From SAR202 cluster bacterium (lineage in GTDB: Bacteria; Chloroflexota; Dehalococcoidia; SAR202; CAJWER01), in NCBI GenBank assembly GCA_030740335.1, contig JASLXL010000078.1:1-5970 (forward strand): DNA of 5,970 bases, read 5' to 3'. Shown here piece by piece: positions 5,354 to 5,970 of the stretch (positions within the stretch are counted from its first letter, which is position 1; the number at the start of each line of letters is the position of its first letter). The notes beneath the pieces were generated by a model. That model made no database searches. It saw only the letters and a program-made list of their open reading frames with translations, and was not told the DNA's origin. A program made the translations under genes and the position numbers.

Positions 5354-5970
5354 GTGCCGCTGTCTCGCCGTCAGACGATTTTGACGATGGGCGGTTTGAT
5401 GCTTGCCCTTTTTGTCGCGTCCCTCGACCAGACTGTCGTTGGCACCGCGATCCCCCGTATCGTCGCCGACCTTGGCGGCTTCGACCGCTTCACCTGGATC
5501 ACTTCCGCCTACATAGTCGCATCAACTACGGCGGTGCCGATCGTCGGTCGGCTCTCCGACATATATGGCAGGAAGGTCTTCTACATAGGCGGCATTGTCG
5601 TGTTCCTGGTCGGATCCGTGCTGTCGGGCTTCAGCCAGTCCATGAACCAACTCATCGCCTTCCGTGCTATCCAGGGATTGGGCGGCGGAACGATGATGGC
5701 ACTTGCCTTTGTCACAGTCGGCGATCTGTTCCCTCCCGCCGATCGCGGCAAGTACCAGGGGTTCGTGGCCGCTGTCTTCGGACTCTCGTCGGTAATTGGT
5801 CCCACACTTGGCGGGGTCATCACGGACACACTGAGTTGGAACTGGATTTTCTTCATCAACCTGCCTATCGGTATTCCTGTGGCGATCCTCTTTGTGCTGT
5901 TCTTCCCTTCCGGTCGGCAGAATGTCGCCAGCAGACGATTGGATGTTGTAGGCATGTCCTTGTTGGTGCT
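5354..5970 (+). CDS. MFS transporter, DHA2 (14-helix, EmrB/QacA-like) drug exporter, N-terminal part
   Basis: About 205 codons of a proton-driven multidrug efflux protein that runs off the right edge. DHA2 marks are clear: LDQTVVGTAIP at the end of helix 1 (motif D1), GRLSDIYGRKVF between helices 2 and 3 (motif A), RAIQGLGGGTMM in helix 4 (motif B), GPTLGGVITD in helix 5 (motif C) and SWNWIFFINLPIG before helix 6. The conserved lead-in LSRRQTILTMGGLMLALF means the start must lie before the ATG at 5387. The only standard start codon far enough upstream is GTG 5354, with a weak ribosome binding site. The frame is open back to 5273, and a good AGGAG (5271-5275) lies 6 nt before a GTA codon at 5282, so the natural start may be there. 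The gene follows the peroxiredoxin on the same strand. The exported compound cannot be told. Confidence 0.93.
   Translation, partial: MPLSRRQTILTMGGLMLALFVASLDQTVVGTAIPRIVADLGGFDRFTWITSAYIVASTTAVPIVGRLSDIYGRKVFYIGGIVVFLVGSVLSGFSQSMNQLIAFRAIQGLGGGTMMALAFVTVGDLFPPADRGKYQGFVAAVFGLSSVIGPTLGGVITDTLSWNWIFFINLPIGIPVAILFVLFFPSGRQNVASRRLDVVGMSLLV

Noticed and set aside
5581..5955. Minus-strand 124-codon frame
   Set aside because: Antisense to the clearly recognised DHA2 transporter; no motif of its own.

Overview
The window reads as a piece of a GC-rich bacterial chromosome, probably from the Chloroflexota (Dehalococcoidia/SAR202-like). This is inferred from the style of the FtsX-like permease N-terminus, tandem PIG-L deacetylases with an AHPHD motif, and use of TTG/GTG starts behind strong GGAGG ribosome binding sites. 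No lineage marker gene is present, so the assignment is tentative. There are six clear protein genes, one of uncertain status (a small membrane ORF), and one gene cut by each window edge.

Layout. Positions 1-185 (minus) hold the first 61 codons of an ABC-transporter permease that runs off the left edge. A 375-nt spacer follows, carrying a convincing sigma-70 promoter (498-526) for a plus-strand cluster. That cluster is two tandem PIG-L-family deacetylase paralogues (561-1412 and 1536-2387), each exactly 283 aa and about 75% identical without gaps, then an Eis-type GNAT acetyltransferase (2504-3703). A 32-codon ORF with one predicted membrane helix sits directly behind the acetyltransferase. 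Converging on it from the minus strand is a compact sulfite-oxidase-fold molybdopterin oxidoreductase (3805-4410). A 356-nt divergent spacer then carries a perfect 8-bp dyad and three 21-nt-phased short repeats. It is followed by a PrxQ/Bcp peroxiredoxin (4767-5231) and the N-terminal third of a DHA2-type major facilitator efflux pump (about 5354 to the right edge).

How the genes may work together. The deacetylases would hydrolyse N-acyl groups from an amino-sugar-like substrate, while the Eis-like enzyme would transfer acetyl groups to amines. Lying in order on one strand, they may act on related amine substrates, but no substrate is indicated. The oxidoreductase and peroxiredoxin are divergent redox housekeeping or stress genes. 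The DHA2 pump may be transcribed with the peroxiredoxin.

The most notable points are the paired deacetylases, in which zinc ligands are kept but the usual Asp general base and the second His are replaced; a 56-nt identical tract suggesting gene conversion; duplicated leader sequences of which only the first keeps a full promoter; and a good ribosome binding site ahead of the pump that faces a GTA instead of a start codon. I see no clearly undescribed system. The deacetylase pair plus Eis module is the best candidate for unusual biology.
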